This document shows positions 32,992 to 42,697 of a stretch of 64,000 nt of DNA, piece after piece (positions within the stretch are counted from its first letter, which is position 1; every line of letters begins with the position of its first letter). A model generated the notes under the pieces. The model had not been told where the DNA came from. It did not search any database and saw only the letters and a list, made by a program, of their open reading frames with translations. Origin of the DNA: a virus; the IMG/VR virus record IMGVR_UViG_3300046007_014223, positions 18,802-82,801 of that record, one strand, 5' to 3'. The translations under genes were made by a program, and so were the position numbers.

Positions 32992-34566
32992 TTATTTATT
33001 AGTTTCAGGTTGTTCTTTTTCTTGTTGTTGCATTGCGGCTATACCCTGCATTGCCTGCATTTGTTGCAATTCTAACATCGGATTGGGTGGTTCTTCACCG
33101 ATCTCCTTTTCAATATTTTCGATCTCATCATCAGTGAGGCGTAAAATATTACGCTTGACAAACCCCTGACTGTAGTACAACCCAACATAAGGCTGTATAG
33201 TTTGTAAAAGATCCATACGATTTCTTAAACTTTCCGCATCTTTTGCTTCTTGGAAATATTGATCTTGAGCAAATTTAAAACGAATTTGTTCTTTAATATC
33301 ATCCCAATCAGCTTCAACAATAATACCCTTTAGTATTAATTGTGTTTTTAAAAGATCTCGGAAAAGATCAGCAAATTTGTTGCGAAGACGACCAATAAAT
33401 TTTGCAAACTTCAACTCATCACGTGTAACTTCTGCAACACGACCGAAGGTAATACCTTGTTGAGGTTCTAGTCTTGATAGAGGAACGTTTAATGCTTGAT
33501 ACATTTTCTTCTGAAAATAAACAATATCATCTATCTGACCGAGGTTTTCACCTCCCGGGAGAGTGCTAATTTCTGTACCCTTTCCGCCTTCACGACGAGG
33601 TAACCAGAAATCTTCAAGCATCGACATAAACTTTCTATCGTCTCTCACCTCACCTGTGCTGGAATCATAAACAATCTTATTACGATACCTTGCCATCACG
33701 TCTTTAAGGTATTGTTCAGCTTTTAATTTGGGAAGATTGCCCACATCGATATAAAAGATTCGACGTTCGGGGGCACGTGCAAGACGATAGATTACCAATG
33801 CATCTTCCATCATCTTTAATTGGTTTACAGGTTTAATCGCCTTATGCAAGTATCCGATAACAATGTTCTTATCAAGATCAACTAACCCCGAATGACAATA
33901 AGCGATTGAATCAAGAGTGATTCTGATGCCCGTGCCTTGTGATACTGTTTGACTGGTGCTTAAAGCAACTGTATATTGAATACCTTTATCATTGTATAAG
34001 TAATATTCATCAATTGTCTTTATAATATCAATACCGTTGGGTAATTTTTCTTTCTTTACATCACGAATCTTTTTTATCTTTCGTGGGTCAATGTAACGAA
34101 GTTCTAATATACCCCTTTTTGCTGATCCGGTATCTACAATTTTTTGATAATAAATCCTTCCATCAACATACCAACGACGAAAAATTTCATGTGCCTTTGC
34201 ATTAAAATCAAGCAATGAAAGAATTTCTTTAAATTCGGCTTCTATTGTTTTTCGTATATTATCAGAAAGTTGCAGTTCTTCCAAATCTATAGACACGGGA
34301 GGCTCATCTTCAACATTAGCGATAGCTTCTGAAACAATATCTTCAATGGCCATATCACAATCAGCGTACATCGCCATTTGACGATAACGAGTGATTAGCT
34401 CTGATTCTGTTTTAGAAGTAGCGTCAAGGTCAACATATGTGCCATAATAACCACCAGCTGAAATAGTGGTGGCCCCGTCCTCGGCAATTGGAGTAACAAA
34501 GTTTTGATTCTTTGCTTCTTGCTTGCGAGGACGGGTTATTTTAAACCCAAATAAATTCAAATCCAT
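32992..34566 (-). CDS. 20: portal vertex protein gp20
   Basis: The 524-residue protein matches T4-type portal protein, the dodecameric ring at the packaging vertex. Typical segments are an MAMYADCDMAIEDIVSEAI helix near residue 65, an RYIDPRKIKKIRDVKKE stretch, YRLARAPERRIFYIDVGNLP, GEVRDDRKFMSMLEDFWLPRR-type and PGGENLGQIDDI segments, and a C-terminal Gln/Met-rich tail. It follows gp19 as in other T4-like phages. Confidence 0.97.
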   Translation of the reverse strand: MDLNLFGFKITRPRKQEAKNQNFVTPIAEDGATTISAGGYYGTYVDLDATSKTESELITRYRQMAMYADCDMAIEDIVSEAIANVEDEPPVSIDLEELQLSDNIRKTIEAEFKEILSLLDFNAKAHEIFRRWYVDGRIYYQKIVDTGSAKRGILELRYIDPRKIKKIRDVKKEKLPNGIDIIKTIDEYYLYNDKGIQYTVALSTSQTVSQGTGIRITLDSIAYCHSGLVDLDKNIVIGYLHKAIKPVNQLKMMEDALVIYRLARAPERRIFYIDVGNLPKLKAEQYLKDVMARYRNKIVYDSSTGEVRDDRKFMSMLEDFWLPRREGGKGTEISTLPGGENLGQIDDIVYFQKKMYQALNVPLSRLEPQQGITFGRVAEVTRDELKFAKFIGRLRNKFADLFRDLLKTQLILKGIIVEADWDDIKEQIRFKFAQDQYFQEAKDAESLRNRMDLLQTIQPYVGLYYSQGFVKRNILRLTDDEIENIEKEIGEEPPNPMLELQQMQAMQGIAAMQQQEKEQPETNK

Positions 34567-34581
34567 ATTTTAACTTTTTAA

Positions 34582-35106
34582 TTAAACTGCGCCAGAACCT
34601 ATAACTTCAAATCTCTGATATTGCCAAGTACACGTGAATGAGCTAATTTGGTCGTTAGCATCAAAACTTAATGGTACCTCAGAAATATCAGAAGGCCATG
34701 CACCAATTAACCTATACTCGCGAGTTGGATTACCTGCTTTATCAAGTTGGCGAACAGTAATGTCACCAAAGTAACCTGCAGGTGATCCATCCTCATTTGC
34801 ATTGGGTGTTTTTACTTCAAGATCTTCAATGTAATCATTCATCCAAGATTCAATGTATTCACGTAATTGAAAGCTGGTGTCATTGATGATTGTTGTTGTC
34901 CAAGGTGCAAATACCATATCACCTGCTAATTTAAGCTCACGACCACGATAAAATGCACTTGCGGTACCAAATGTTCTTCCAGGTAAAGACGCAGCTGTTA
35001 CAAGAAAATTTGAAATTTGTTCAGCACCTGCAATTTCAACCTCAAAAAGATTAGGCCTTGCACCAGCTTGAAGTGTTTCTCTGAATTGTTCTATTTCGAA
35101 CGCCAT
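34582..35106 (-). CDS. 19: tail tube protein gp19
   Basis: The 174-residue protein lies between the sheath and portal genes, the gp19 position, and has the tube-protein features RPNLFEVEIAGAEQISNF, SLPGRTFGTASAFYRGREL, a WTTTIINDTSFQLREYIESW segment and the terminal CTWQYQRFEV strand. Hexamers of it stack to form the inner tail tube. Confidence 0.95.
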   Translation of the reverse strand: MAFEIEQFRETLQAGARPNLFEVEIAGAEQISNFLVTAASLPGRTFGTASAFYRGRELKLAGDMVFAPWTTTIINDTSFQLREYIESWMNDYIEDLEVKTPNANEDGSPAGYFGDITVRQLDKAGNPTREYRLIGAWPSDISEVPLSFDANDQISSFTCTWQYQRFEVIGSGAV

Positions 35107-35117
35107 TTAAGCTCTCC

Positions 35118-36890
35118 TTAAGCTGTTACTTCTGCAAAGTCAATGCCAGTCTTTGTAGCAATGAAGTTCAGAGTAATGTAGTTGATTGAACGAGCGGGTT
35201 TAACATATATATCCGCAATAAACTCATTCCTATCAATTACTTCGCCTGTGTTATTAGTTTCATCGCATACAACCTTGAAGTCAGTGATACCACGACGACC
35301 TTTAACATCACGTAGATAAGGTTCTACGATATTTCTGAACTGAGCACGTGTGAATGCATCATTGAATTCAAACAACTGTGCTCTTGCCGCTGCTGTAATT
35401 GCTTTTTTGAGAACAATAAACAAGCGACGAACATTGATACGGTCAAAGGCGCTTGGCTTAATCTGTAGTGTCTTGTCGCCAAACAGAATCGTACCGTAGC
35501 CAGGTGATGAAATAACAGGGTTTACACCAGCTGAATAGAGAGTGTCACGCTGACCTTTGTTAGGATTGAATGCAAGTTTTACAACATTACGAATCTGACC
35601 TCTGTTTACACCAGCAGGTGAGAACCAAGGATCGGCTGTAAAGTCAGTACGAGCACACAACCCAGCAATGTCACCATTTAGAGGCAACCAACGATAAACG
35701 TCATTGTAACGGTCGTATTGATACTTCCATCCGCTATCCATCACCACATATGAAGATGAAAGATTCGTTAGATCTGTATTTCTATAACCAGTTACATTCG
35801 TAGCTTTTGTTGAATCAGCAACACTTGGCTGAACATCAGCGTACTCAGGGGAAACAAAAATAACCACATCATTACGCTTACCATCACCTGTTAGCGCATT
35901 AATAACAGTAAGAGCGTTTGCACCAGGTAAATCACCCACAGGAACTAAGGAAATATCATAAACTTCATCATTCTCGAGAAGTGAAAATCCTGTTGCTTTT
36001 TGACCTGGTGTGGGTGTTGCATCAGCAGCATTTGAAAATGACATAAAACCTGCGTTAACATTTGCGTTAGGGTTATTGTTTCCTAATGTATCAAATACAA
36101 CATTATTATTTCCGCCGATGCCTGTGAAAGAAGTTCCCCAATTTAGCGCTGAATTGGTAACATTTGCAGGGTGTGATCTCCATCTGACATACCTTGATTG
36201 CTCATTGATTACTGTAGGATAATAAATGCTTCTTCCGTCTGCCCCCAAAGCATCGCGTGCCTTTGAAAGATATTGAAACTTTTCAAGGACAGTATTTTTA
36301 GTTCCGGTAATTAACCCATCTTGATCAATTACAGCTATGTGCAATTCATCTTTTGCACCTGATGTTCCGTAAGTTGATGCATATGTTGAAACATTAGGTC
36401 TAACATCAAACAATGAAGTGATTGTTGATGTTGCATTGGCCCAAGACGCATTGTCAACAACAGCAACTGCAAGAGAATTTCCAATGTTACCTGGATATCT
36501 AGCAGTCATGAAAATATTTGCGTTACCGGTTAATCCTAAGTATGCATCATCGTTTAAAATTTTCTCTCCTGCAACAACAACGGTTGAATTACCTGAAATG
36601 TTAGATCCGAGAGTTGCATTAAGAGTTGTTGTATCTGCAGTACGAACAATATACATGCGGTTCGCATAACCTAAAAAGTTAGCGGCTGTAAAAAATGAAA
36701 GATAGGTGTTTGCGTCAGGTCTTCCAAATTGGTTTACCAGATCAACTTCGCTTGTTACAAGCGTTGGTTGATCAACAGGTCCCCATTGAAACTCTCCCGC
36801 AAAACCTCCCACAGAAGTAGCAACAGCCGGGACAACGGTAGTTAAGTCCTTCTCTGTTGCGATAATTCCTGGTGAAAGTTGATAAGGCAT
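35118..36890 (-). CDS. 18: tail sheath protein gp18
   Basis: The 590-residue protein is a contractile sheath subunit: the N-terminal LSPGIIATEKDLTTVVPAV and GGFAGEFQWGPVDQP, and the C-terminal NVRRLFIVLKKAITAAAR with INYITLNFIATKTG, are typical. The middle (about 100-330) is a variable, Asn/Thr-rich surface domain. A late-promoter core lies about 50 bases upstream of the start, at the end of the terminase gene. Confidence 0.97.
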   Translation of the reverse strand: MPYQLSPGIIATEKDLTTVVPAVATSVGGFAGEFQWGPVDQPTLVTSEVDLVNQFGRPDANTYLSFFTAANFLGYANRMYIVRTADTTTLNATLGSNISGNSTVVVAGEKILNDDAYLGLTGNANIFMTARYPGNIGNSLAVAVVDNASWANATSTITSLFDVRPNVSTYASTYGTSGAKDELHIAVIDQDGLITGTKNTVLEKFQYLSKARDALGADGRSIYYPTVINEQSRYVRWRSHPANVTNSALNWGTSFTGIGGNNNVVFDTLGNNNPNANVNAGFMSFSNAADATPTPGQKATGFSLLENDEVYDISLVPVGDLPGANALTVINALTGDGKRNDVVIFVSPEYADVQPSVADSTKATNVTGYRNTDLTNLSSSYVVMDSGWKYQYDRYNDVYRWLPLNGDIAGLCARTDFTADPWFSPAGVNRGQIRNVVKLAFNPNKGQRDTLYSAGVNPVISSPGYGTILFGDKTLQIKPSAFDRINVRRLFIVLKKAITAAARAQLFEFNDAFTRAQFRNIVEPYLRDVKGRRGITDFKVVCDETNNTGEVIDRNEFIADIYVKPARSINYITLNFIATKTGIDFAEVTA

Positions 36891-36939
36891 TTGTATCTCC
36901 TTGAACGTTATTTATTATAAAGTATCTTGATGGTATAAG

Positions 36940-38646
36940 TTATTTATAAAATCGCTCTTTTTCAAAGGGGTTAGTATCATACCAAGATTGTTTCAACTTA
37001 TTCATATATTCGTTCATATCGCCTGTTATCCATAAATCACCTGCCATTACTTCAGCAGAAACTTTTTCCGGTACCCCAGTATTTAACATACCAAAAGGTG
37101 TCAGTTCGTCTTCAATTTGTTTCATTTGATTTTCAAACAATGCATTTCGAAGATTGACGTTAGTCAATTCTTTAAAATAAGGATCTTTACTTGCCCATGC
37201 TAATAGAACAAGTGTCATAACTAAATCATCATGATAACCTTCATCCGCACCGTAAACGCCGCCGCGCACTTCGATGAAAGTTGACAATTCAGATATTATA
37301 TCCTTATCGAAGATCAGTAACTTTTTTGTTTCGATGAGTGTTTTTAAATTTGAACAACCAATTCTTTTGACCTGTTTGGTTGTTCTAACGCCCATCAATG
37401 CAGATCCTTTAAATCCGCTTGTAAGAAACTGACCGCTTTTTGTGCTTGATCCTACTCTGAAAATGTTTTCGTATTCTAAATCTGAATGTAAAATATCAGC
37501 TATCTGTTGTCCAATATCATTAATCTCAACTAAAACATAAGCATTGTTAAAGTCCTTTGCAACCTTATGTATTATGTCAGGGTACAATAAGGGACTAATT
37601 TTATTGTTTCTATATTTACCCACGACCTTGTACGGAACAGACGTAACATCAGTTAATGTAAATGCTGAATAATCTCCGCCTACACCTCGCGAAGTATCTA
37701 CAACTACAACATATTGACGATCTTTTTGTGGTTCTTCAAGAATATCCAACCCATCTTCAGTTGTAAATACGTAAGGTGTTGCAGAAAGAGATGCAATAAC
37801 ATCTCCTGAAATAAGAGAAGCAGAAGATCCGATAAATGAGCAAAGCACCTCTTGATTGAACTTCAGATCGCCAAGAAGTTTACGCTGCTCTTCTGCCCAC
37901 TTTTCATCTCGATTTGGATGTTCGTTGTATTTTACACGATAAGAAACAAAACCATTTGTTCCTTGTTCAGCATCATTCCAAAACTTCCAAAAGTGGTTAT
38001 AACCCAAAGGTGTAGACGTTAATATAATCTTGGTTGTTGAACCTGCCGAAACCACGGGATAAACAGCAGTGAAAAATTCTTCAGCGATGTTATTTGGAAT
38101 AATAGCTGTTTCGTCAACGTAAAGCAAGTTAACAGAACGACCACGAACACCCGACTTACTTGTCGCCGCAGTAAAAACAATCGATCCGTTTTCCAATTCA
38201 ATATCCCCTTTATTCCAGGTGCGAATACCTTGCTGAAGGAATAAAGGAAGGTGCTCATACATCAACTGATAACGAAACATTATCTCTCGCGCTGCGTTAG
38301 CTTTATTAGCTAAAATAGCAACTGTTTTATTTGCTTGAAAAAGAGTATACCACAAACAATAAGCAGCGACAACTTGTGACTTGCCCATCTGTCGCGGCTG
38401 CATACTTATAACTTTTCTATTATTTTCAATAATATCGATAAATTTTTTCTGATAATCATAAAGATCAAAGTCAACAAGGCCCAAGTCAAGCGAAACTATT
38501 TTACAATACTTTTGAATAAAATAAATGGGATCGCGCGCGCACGCGACAAGTTCTTTTACTTGATCTTGAGAAAACTGAATAGGATACCCGACTTGCTTAA
38601 GGCGAGTATTTCCATTATAACTATTCTTTAATTTATTCTGAATCAA
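36940..38646 (-). CDS. 17: large terminase subunit gp17
   Basis: The 568-residue ATPase-nuclease packages DNA into proheads. The ATPase Walker A is in MQPRQMGKSQ (about 82-91) and Walker B in LLYVDETA (about 173-180); the nuclease domain begins with VVVDTSRGVGGDYSAF. The first possible initiation codon in frame is TTG at 38646; no ATG occurs before the conserved region, so a TTG start (or another non-ATG codon) is needed. It overlaps gp16 by 14 bases. Confidence 0.96.
   Translation of the reverse strand: MIQNKLKNSYNGNTRLKQVGYPIQFSQDQVKELVACARDPIYFIQKYCKIVSLDLGLVDFDLYDYQKKFIDIIENNRKVISMQPRQMGKSQVVAAYCLWYTLFQANKTVAILANKANAAREIMFRYQLMYEHLPLFLQQGIRTWNKGDIELENGSIVFTAATSKSGVRGRSVNLLYVDETAIIPNNIAEEFFTAVYPVVSAGSTTKIILTSTPLGYNHFWKFWNDAEQGTNGFVSYRVKYNEHPNRDEKWAEEQRKLLGDLKFNQEVLCSFIGSSASLISGDVIASLSATPYVFTTEDGLDILEEPQKDRQYVVVVDTSRGVGGDYSAFTLTDVTSVPYKVVGKYRNNKISPLLYPDIIHKVAKDFNNAYVLVEINDIGQQIADILHSDLEYENIFRVGSSTKSGQFLTSGFKGSALMGVRTTKQVKRIGCSNLKTLIETKKLLIFDKDIISELSTFIEVRGGVYGADEGYHDDLVMTLVLLAWASKDPYFKELTNVNLRNALFENQMKQIEDELTPFGMLNTGVPEKVSAEVMAGDLWITGDMNEYMNKLKQSWYDTNPFEKERFYK
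36941..36948 (-). promoter_or_regulatory. T4-type late promoter for gp18
   Basis: An exact TATAAATA on the minus strand overlaps the stop codon of gp17, 51 bases before the gp18 start codon. Confidence 0.65.
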
Positions 38647-39034
38647 TTGTCTTAGTGTCTTGTTGCTTTATCATTCGCAACAAGTCCTCCGTTGATCCTG
38701 CAAAGACAATGTTGTTTTGTTGTGCTATTTGAGCTGCAGCAACAGGAGATTCTTTTGGGTTATCTAATTCAAATTTTTGCTTTTTCAATGTCAAAAGATC
38801 TTTAGCGACATCTGACATTGTTTTCATAATCTGTCCTGCAACCTCATAACTACGAGGATGCTCTGAACTTCTAGCCAAAGAAATAACATCATCCAAAGCA
38901 TTCCTACCTTGTGTTATAACCTCTCGCAAGGTATCACGAGCAAGTTCATAATCGTCATCATGTTGAACTTCTCGCAAAACTCTTTGTGATTCACGAGGTT
39001 CTATATTAAATACCTCATTTAGTTTATCAGTCAT
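38633..39034 (-). CDS. 16: small terminase subunit gp16
   Basis: This 133-residue protein precedes gp17 and has the T4-like small terminase pattern: an acidic N-terminal segment, a helical centre (ELARDTLREVITQGRNALDD, MKTMSDVAKDLLTLKKQKFE) for oligomerisation and a short C-terminal tail with NNIVFAGSTEDLLRMI. It recognises viral DNA and stimulates gp17. Confidence 0.92.
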   Translation of the reverse strand: MTDKLNEVFNIEPRESQRVLREVQHDDDYELARDTLREVITQGRNALDDVISLARSSEHPRSYEVAGQIMKTMSDVAKDLLTLKKQKFELDNPKESPVAAAQIAQQNNIVFAGSTEDLLRMIKQQDTKTIDSE

Positions 39035-39785
39035 CTAATCCCTCAAATGTCTCTACAAAAACAATCGTATTGCCGGGGTAAACATTTGCTGTAGTTGTTA
39101 CAGAATAGTTAAACATTAGATTGCTTAATTCAGGATCAGAATACGTATTAACTTTAGCTGTTCTAATAACACCCTGCTTGGAAGAGGGCCCATAGAAGTT
39201 AACTTTCATTGTAAATGATAAGGTCCAAATAATCGCTCTACGTTCTGTAAACTCTCCATCATAACTATCAGAAAATTCTATATTATCAAGGATTATTGGA
39301 ATATCATGCTTAATGTTTAATTCGGGCACTGCTTTAATGGTTAAATTAAAGTCTGGATTAAAATAAGGAAGAATTTGTTCTATTACTTGTAATGCATCAT
39401 CAGAATTTTTTGCGTAGATATAAAGATTTATTAAAATATTATAAGGAACAGGAGCGTATTGTGTTGTAAGTGTGTTGTTTGTTGAATTCACATACCTATT
39501 TTGTTGAACCGCAGATATCTTTCTTGTTGAATCATATGTTATTTTTACTAATTCAAAAGACATACGAGGCAGAACAATTTGAACATTTCTCTCTTCTGCG
39601 TTAGGTAATTGATCTATTCTTGCAAGAAATTTTTGTCTCGGGGCGTATGCAAGTGGAACACGAATCGATTTGTTAATTGATCCATTAGCATTTAGACGTT
39701 CTATTTCAACGTTATTGAAAAGATTTCCAAATGCAATGATGCATTTACGAATTGTACCCCAATAAAAGCGTCCGGTGCTTAACAT
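39027..39785 (-). CDS. 15: tail completion/sheath terminator protein gp15
   Basis: The 252-residue protein starts MLSTGRFYWGTIRKCIIAFG with NNVEIERLNANG, and contains VPLAYAPRQKFLARI and MSFELVKITYDSTRK, all typical of T4-type gp15, the hexameric ring that caps the contractile tail. It sits between gp14 and gp16 as expected. Confidence 0.94.
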   Translation of the reverse strand: MLSTGRFYWGTIRKCIIAFGNLFNNVEIERLNANGSINKSIRVPLAYAPRQKFLARIDQLPNAEERNVQIVLPRMSFELVKITYDSTRKISAVQQNRYVNSTNNTLTTQYAPVPYNILINLYIYAKNSDDALQVIEQILPYFNPDFNLTIKAVPELNIKHDIPIILDNIEFSDSYDGEFTERRAIIWTLSFTMKVNFYGPSSKQGVIRTAKVNTYSDPELSNLMFNYSVTTTANVYPGNTIVFVETFEGLDD

Positions 39786-40531
39786 TATCGTGTATATACC
39801 TCACCAAAAGGGTTGCGCTCTGTAAAATCAAGAATATCAGATATGTTAGTATCAAAATCATCATTTTGAGCATTTTTGTCGGTAGTGTTTATGTCAAATG
39901 TTTCAATGAGAAGCTCAGATGGTCTGTCTGTTTCCAAAAGAAAAGGTGTGCTATCTTCTAATTCTAATGCAAAAACATCGACCCCCTGATTAATCTTATC
40001 TTCGATTTCATCAATCTCTCGAATTTCAGTGTTAATATTTTCATGACTATATTGAAATAGTTCACACTCAAGTTTATAAACATAAAGTTTACCCACCTGA
40101 AAGAATGGATCTTTTACTTCAACATATTTAATTTCGAAAAATGATTTCGTCACAGGAAAATATAATAAATCCCCCTCTGCAGGTCGATTCACTAAAACAC
40201 TAGCTTTCTTCCTACCGACTGATTGTTCCCATCTTCTACGAGCTATAATAAAAGTAGCGGTATCTTGTATTTCTACACCGAACTTACTTAAAAGATCTGT
40301 ACCTCCAAACCCTGTAGTATTCTCCAAATAAGCTTCTAATGGAAACGCATCTTCATACTTATTTGTGGGGTCTTCATTTAAAATTAAATCACGGTTAACA
40401 GCAACACGCGGAATATAATAACAATCAAATCCATAAATTTTTAAACATTCAATAATAAGATCTTCATGAAGAAGCGACTCTGATCGCTTCCCCATCGGTA
40501 TTCCACTTTGAAAATAGAAATTTGTTGGCAT
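39785..40531 (-). CDS. 14: neck protein gp14
   Basis: The 248-residue protein has the gp14 start FYFQSGIPMGKRSESLLHED and the CLKIYGFDCYYIPRV and FIIARRRWEQSVG segments. It forms the neck with gp13 to join head and tail. Its stop overlaps the gp15 start through TAATG. Confidence 0.94.
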   Translation of the reverse strand: MPTNFYFQSGIPMGKRSESLLHEDLIIECLKIYGFDCYYIPRVAVNRDLILNEDPTNKYEDAFPLEAYLENTTGFGGTDLLSKFGVEIQDTATFIIARRRWEQSVGRKKASVLVNRPAEGDLLYFPVTKSFFEIKYVEVKDPFFQVGKLYVYKLECELFQYSHENINTEIREIDEIEDKINQGVDVFALELEDSTPFLLETDRPSELLIETFDINTTDKNAQNDDFDTNISDILDFTERNPFGEVYTR

Positions 40532-40595
40532 TACTTATCTTGTGTATTGTTATTTAATTGACATGGGTGTACAATTGCTTTGTCAGGAATGATGA

Positions 40596-41555
40596 TTAAC
40601 CAACAAAAAAGTCAGTAGGCAATTCAAATCTTGACTGAACTTCATCTTCAATTTTTTGTATCTCTTCTAAAGCCTCTTCGAAGATTTTTTGTCCATTCAA
40701 AGTGACACCGCCGGGTAACTGAACACCTTCAAATTTCTTTAGGTTCTCTCCCCACTGTCGTTTCAAAAGAGCTGTTGCATATCTTTTAAGGAACATATCA
40801 TTATAAACATCAGTATACGTGCTTGGATCTAGAATTCTAAAGGCATTAACAATTAAGTAATCACCCAATCCTGCGTCTTTTTCCCAATCCATATCAACAA
40901 ACAATTTATTCATATGTCGATTATAGCGGAAAGGTTTTTCTCCAACAAGAAGCATATTAATCATTTGAAGGTGATTCTGAATCATTGTATAATGAATCAT
41001 GTCTACTGACATAAGATTATACAAATCTTGAACCAACATTTGATACCGAATATCAAATAAGTTTATGCCTGATGTTCGGTTATAGAAAGGTAAAACTTTC
41101 TTGATTCCATACACTGCATCAGAAATAGGGAAGTAACGATTATCGTATGTACCCTTTGAAAAGGAAGTGACAACACCTGTTGCACCAGAATCAGCAATTA
41201 CTGTTTCTCCTGCTGTGAAATCTACGTCTTGAGTTGTCTTGTAAACTTGAATTAAGTTTCCTGAGAGAGGTGTAGAGACAACTGTTGTTAAAACACCAGA
41301 AGTTTGACCCGTAATTTTTTCACCACCGACAAATGCATTTGCAGTATTGGTAGTTAAAATTAAGTTTGAGGAAGTAATCTGTGCCTTCAGATAAACTTCT
41401 TCCACAGCATCGAAGTGATATTCTCGATAGAATTGTAAAGCATCATCTATTCTATCTTCTATCTGGTCATCATCAACGTTAATTTCAATAACGGGGTGAC
41501 CTAGTCGACGCAAGCAATAATCTATTAATTCTTGTCTAGATGATACAGAAGCCAT
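40596..41555 (-). CDS. 13: neck protein gp13
   Basis: The 319-residue protein begins SSRQELIDYCLRRLGHPVIE, followed by DDRIDDALQFYREYHF-like residues, and later has the MLVQDLYNLMSVDMIHYTM and MNKLFVDMDWEKDAGLGDY segments of gp13. A Thr/Val/Gly-rich beta domain (about 65-135) is inserted after the N-terminal region, as in cyanophage-type gp13. An exact late promoter lies just upstream. Confidence 0.94.
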   Translation of the reverse strand: MASVSSRQELIDYCLRRLGHPVIEINVDDDQIEDRIDDALQFYREYHFDAVEEVYLKAQITSSNLILTTNTANAFVGGEKITGQTSGVLTTVVSTPLSGNLIQVYKTTQDVDFTAGETVIADSGATGVVTSFSKGTYDNRYFPISDAVYGIKKVLPFYNRTSGINLFDIRYQMLVQDLYNLMSVDMIHYTMIQNHLQMINMLLVGEKPFRYNRHMNKLFVDMDWEKDAGLGDYLIVNAFRILDPSTYTDVYNDMFLKRYATALLKRQWGENLKKFEGVQLPGGVTLNGQKIFEEALEEIQKIEDEVQSRFELPTDFFVG

Positions 41556-41578
41556 AACAGTCCCTATAAGTTTCTGAA

Positions 41579-41586
41579 TATTTATA
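41579..41586 (-). promoter_or_regulatory. T4-type late promoter for gp13
   Basis: An exact TATAAATA on the minus strand lies 24 bases before the gp13 start codon, at the head of the gp13-gp17 gene block. Confidence 0.72.
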
Positions 41587-41600
41587 AGGACTGTAAGTTA

Positions 41601-42437
41601 CTACTTCAGGCCCATTGTTTTACGTATTTTTGTGGCACTAATTGAGTGTATATTATCATCAAAAACTTCTTGCTCTATCTTATATCCCACATCTCGACCA
41701 TACGTTATATTTACAATGTTGGGGACTGCAATAATCTCATACTGACCTTGATAATGAGGGTCTAGATCTCTGCGAATAAAGTTTTTAACTTGCTGAATTG
41801 CAAAGGGATTACTATCATTCCACCCCTGACAATCACGAATCATAATACAAACTTGACCCGTTTTAGCAAGAGCTCTTTCGAATAGTGCACGATGACCTGC
41901 ATGCCAAGGTTGCCATCGGCCCAACATTTGAACGCTTTCTTTTTGCCAATCAAATCTTGGACGACGAAGATTTTGCACAATTCTTTCACCCACATAAGGA
42001 ACCCATGCTTCAGCATTTTGTTCTGTTATACGAAAATCATACTGTTCTGGTGGTATAAATGCCTTATTTGTGTCATCAAATCTACCTTCTGCAATGGTAT
42101 CCATCCAGATTGTCCAATCTGCTTTAAAGTTGTTTCGCATCTCTACAAGAGGCGCTACAAAATCGCAAATTACATATTCTTCATTACAAGAAAGAGCGAA
42201 TTCAAGCATTCGAATAGATTGACGAATTCTTCCTTCAGTGGTGAAATCCCAATCATTATACTTTCTTCGTACTTCGTCAGCATTAAACCACTTTACTCGA
42301 GCGTTTAGGTTTTGAAAGGGTGTATCAGGTGCAGATGATAGATCCCTTTTTCCGTGCTTCTCAAGGTAAATTTTTAATCTTTCTGCAAAGTATGTCTTTC
42401 CTGCCCCAGGAAGACCCATAATAAGAATTTTTTGCAT
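41601..42437 (-). CDS. fused P-loop kinase (APS-kinase-like) and HxGH nucleotidyltransferase
   Basis: The 278-residue protein joins two enzyme domains. Residues about 1-135 form a P-loop kinase with GLPGAGKT (8-15) and a WFNADEVRRKYNDWDF segment, similar to adenylylsulfate kinases. Residues about 170-278 form a nucleotidyltransferase with GRWQPWHAGH (173-182, HxGH) and ISATKIR near the C-terminus, like NMN adenylyl- or glycerol-phosphate cytidylyltransferases. A sulfotransferase gene lies one gene upstream, so PAPS supply is one possible role. A second possibility is nucleotide-sugar or NAD precursor activation. I chose the ATG at 42437, one base past the upstream stop. Confidence 0.8.
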   Translation of the reverse strand: MQKILIMGLPGAGKTYFAERLKIYLEKHGKRDLSSAPDTPFQNLNARVKWFNADEVRRKYNDWDFTTEGRIRQSIRMLEFALSCNEEYVICDFVAPLVEMRNNFKADWTIWMDTIAEGRFDDTNKAFIPPEQYDFRITEQNAEAWVPYVGERIVQNLRRPRFDWQKESVQMLGRWQPWHAGHRALFERALAKTGQVCIMIRDCQGWNDSNPFAIQQVKNFIRRDLDPHYQGQYEIIAVPNIVNITYGRDVGYKIEQEVFDDNIHSISATKIRKTMGLK

Positions 42438-42438
42438 A

Positions 42439-42696
42439 TTAAGCCAACGCTGCCTTTCCATTAGTAATTGCTGCTGTAAGATCGGATAGATCGCCCCCAA
42501 GTTCAACAACTTGTGGATCTGACATAACGATTTCTAAATGAGCAACGTTGCGTTCAATATTTCCGCGACCTTCTTCTGAAAGCACTCCTGTGTCAGCTTT
42601 CTTTTGAAGTTCATTTGTAACAACCCAAACGCTGTCACGTGCTGCTCGTACTGTTCCATCTACTCTTTGCTGTGCTGTTAGTTGTTGTTCAAGCAT
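42439..42696 (-). CDS. small helical protein of unknown function
   Basis: I do not recognise this 85-residue protein. It is helical, Ala/Val/Glu-rich (QQRVDGTVRAARDSVWVV, GNIERNVAHLEIVM) and has no membrane segment. It lies between the sulfotransferase and the kinase fusion with one-base gaps on both sides, so it is co-translated with them. Its size and composition resemble small cyanophage proteins of unknown function found upstream of gp13. Confidence 0.78.
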   Translation of the reverse strand: MLEQQLTAQQRVDGTVRAARDSVWVVTNELQKKADTGVLSEEGRGNIERNVAHLEIVMSDPQVVELGGDLSDLTAAITNGKAALA

Positions 42697-42697
42697 T

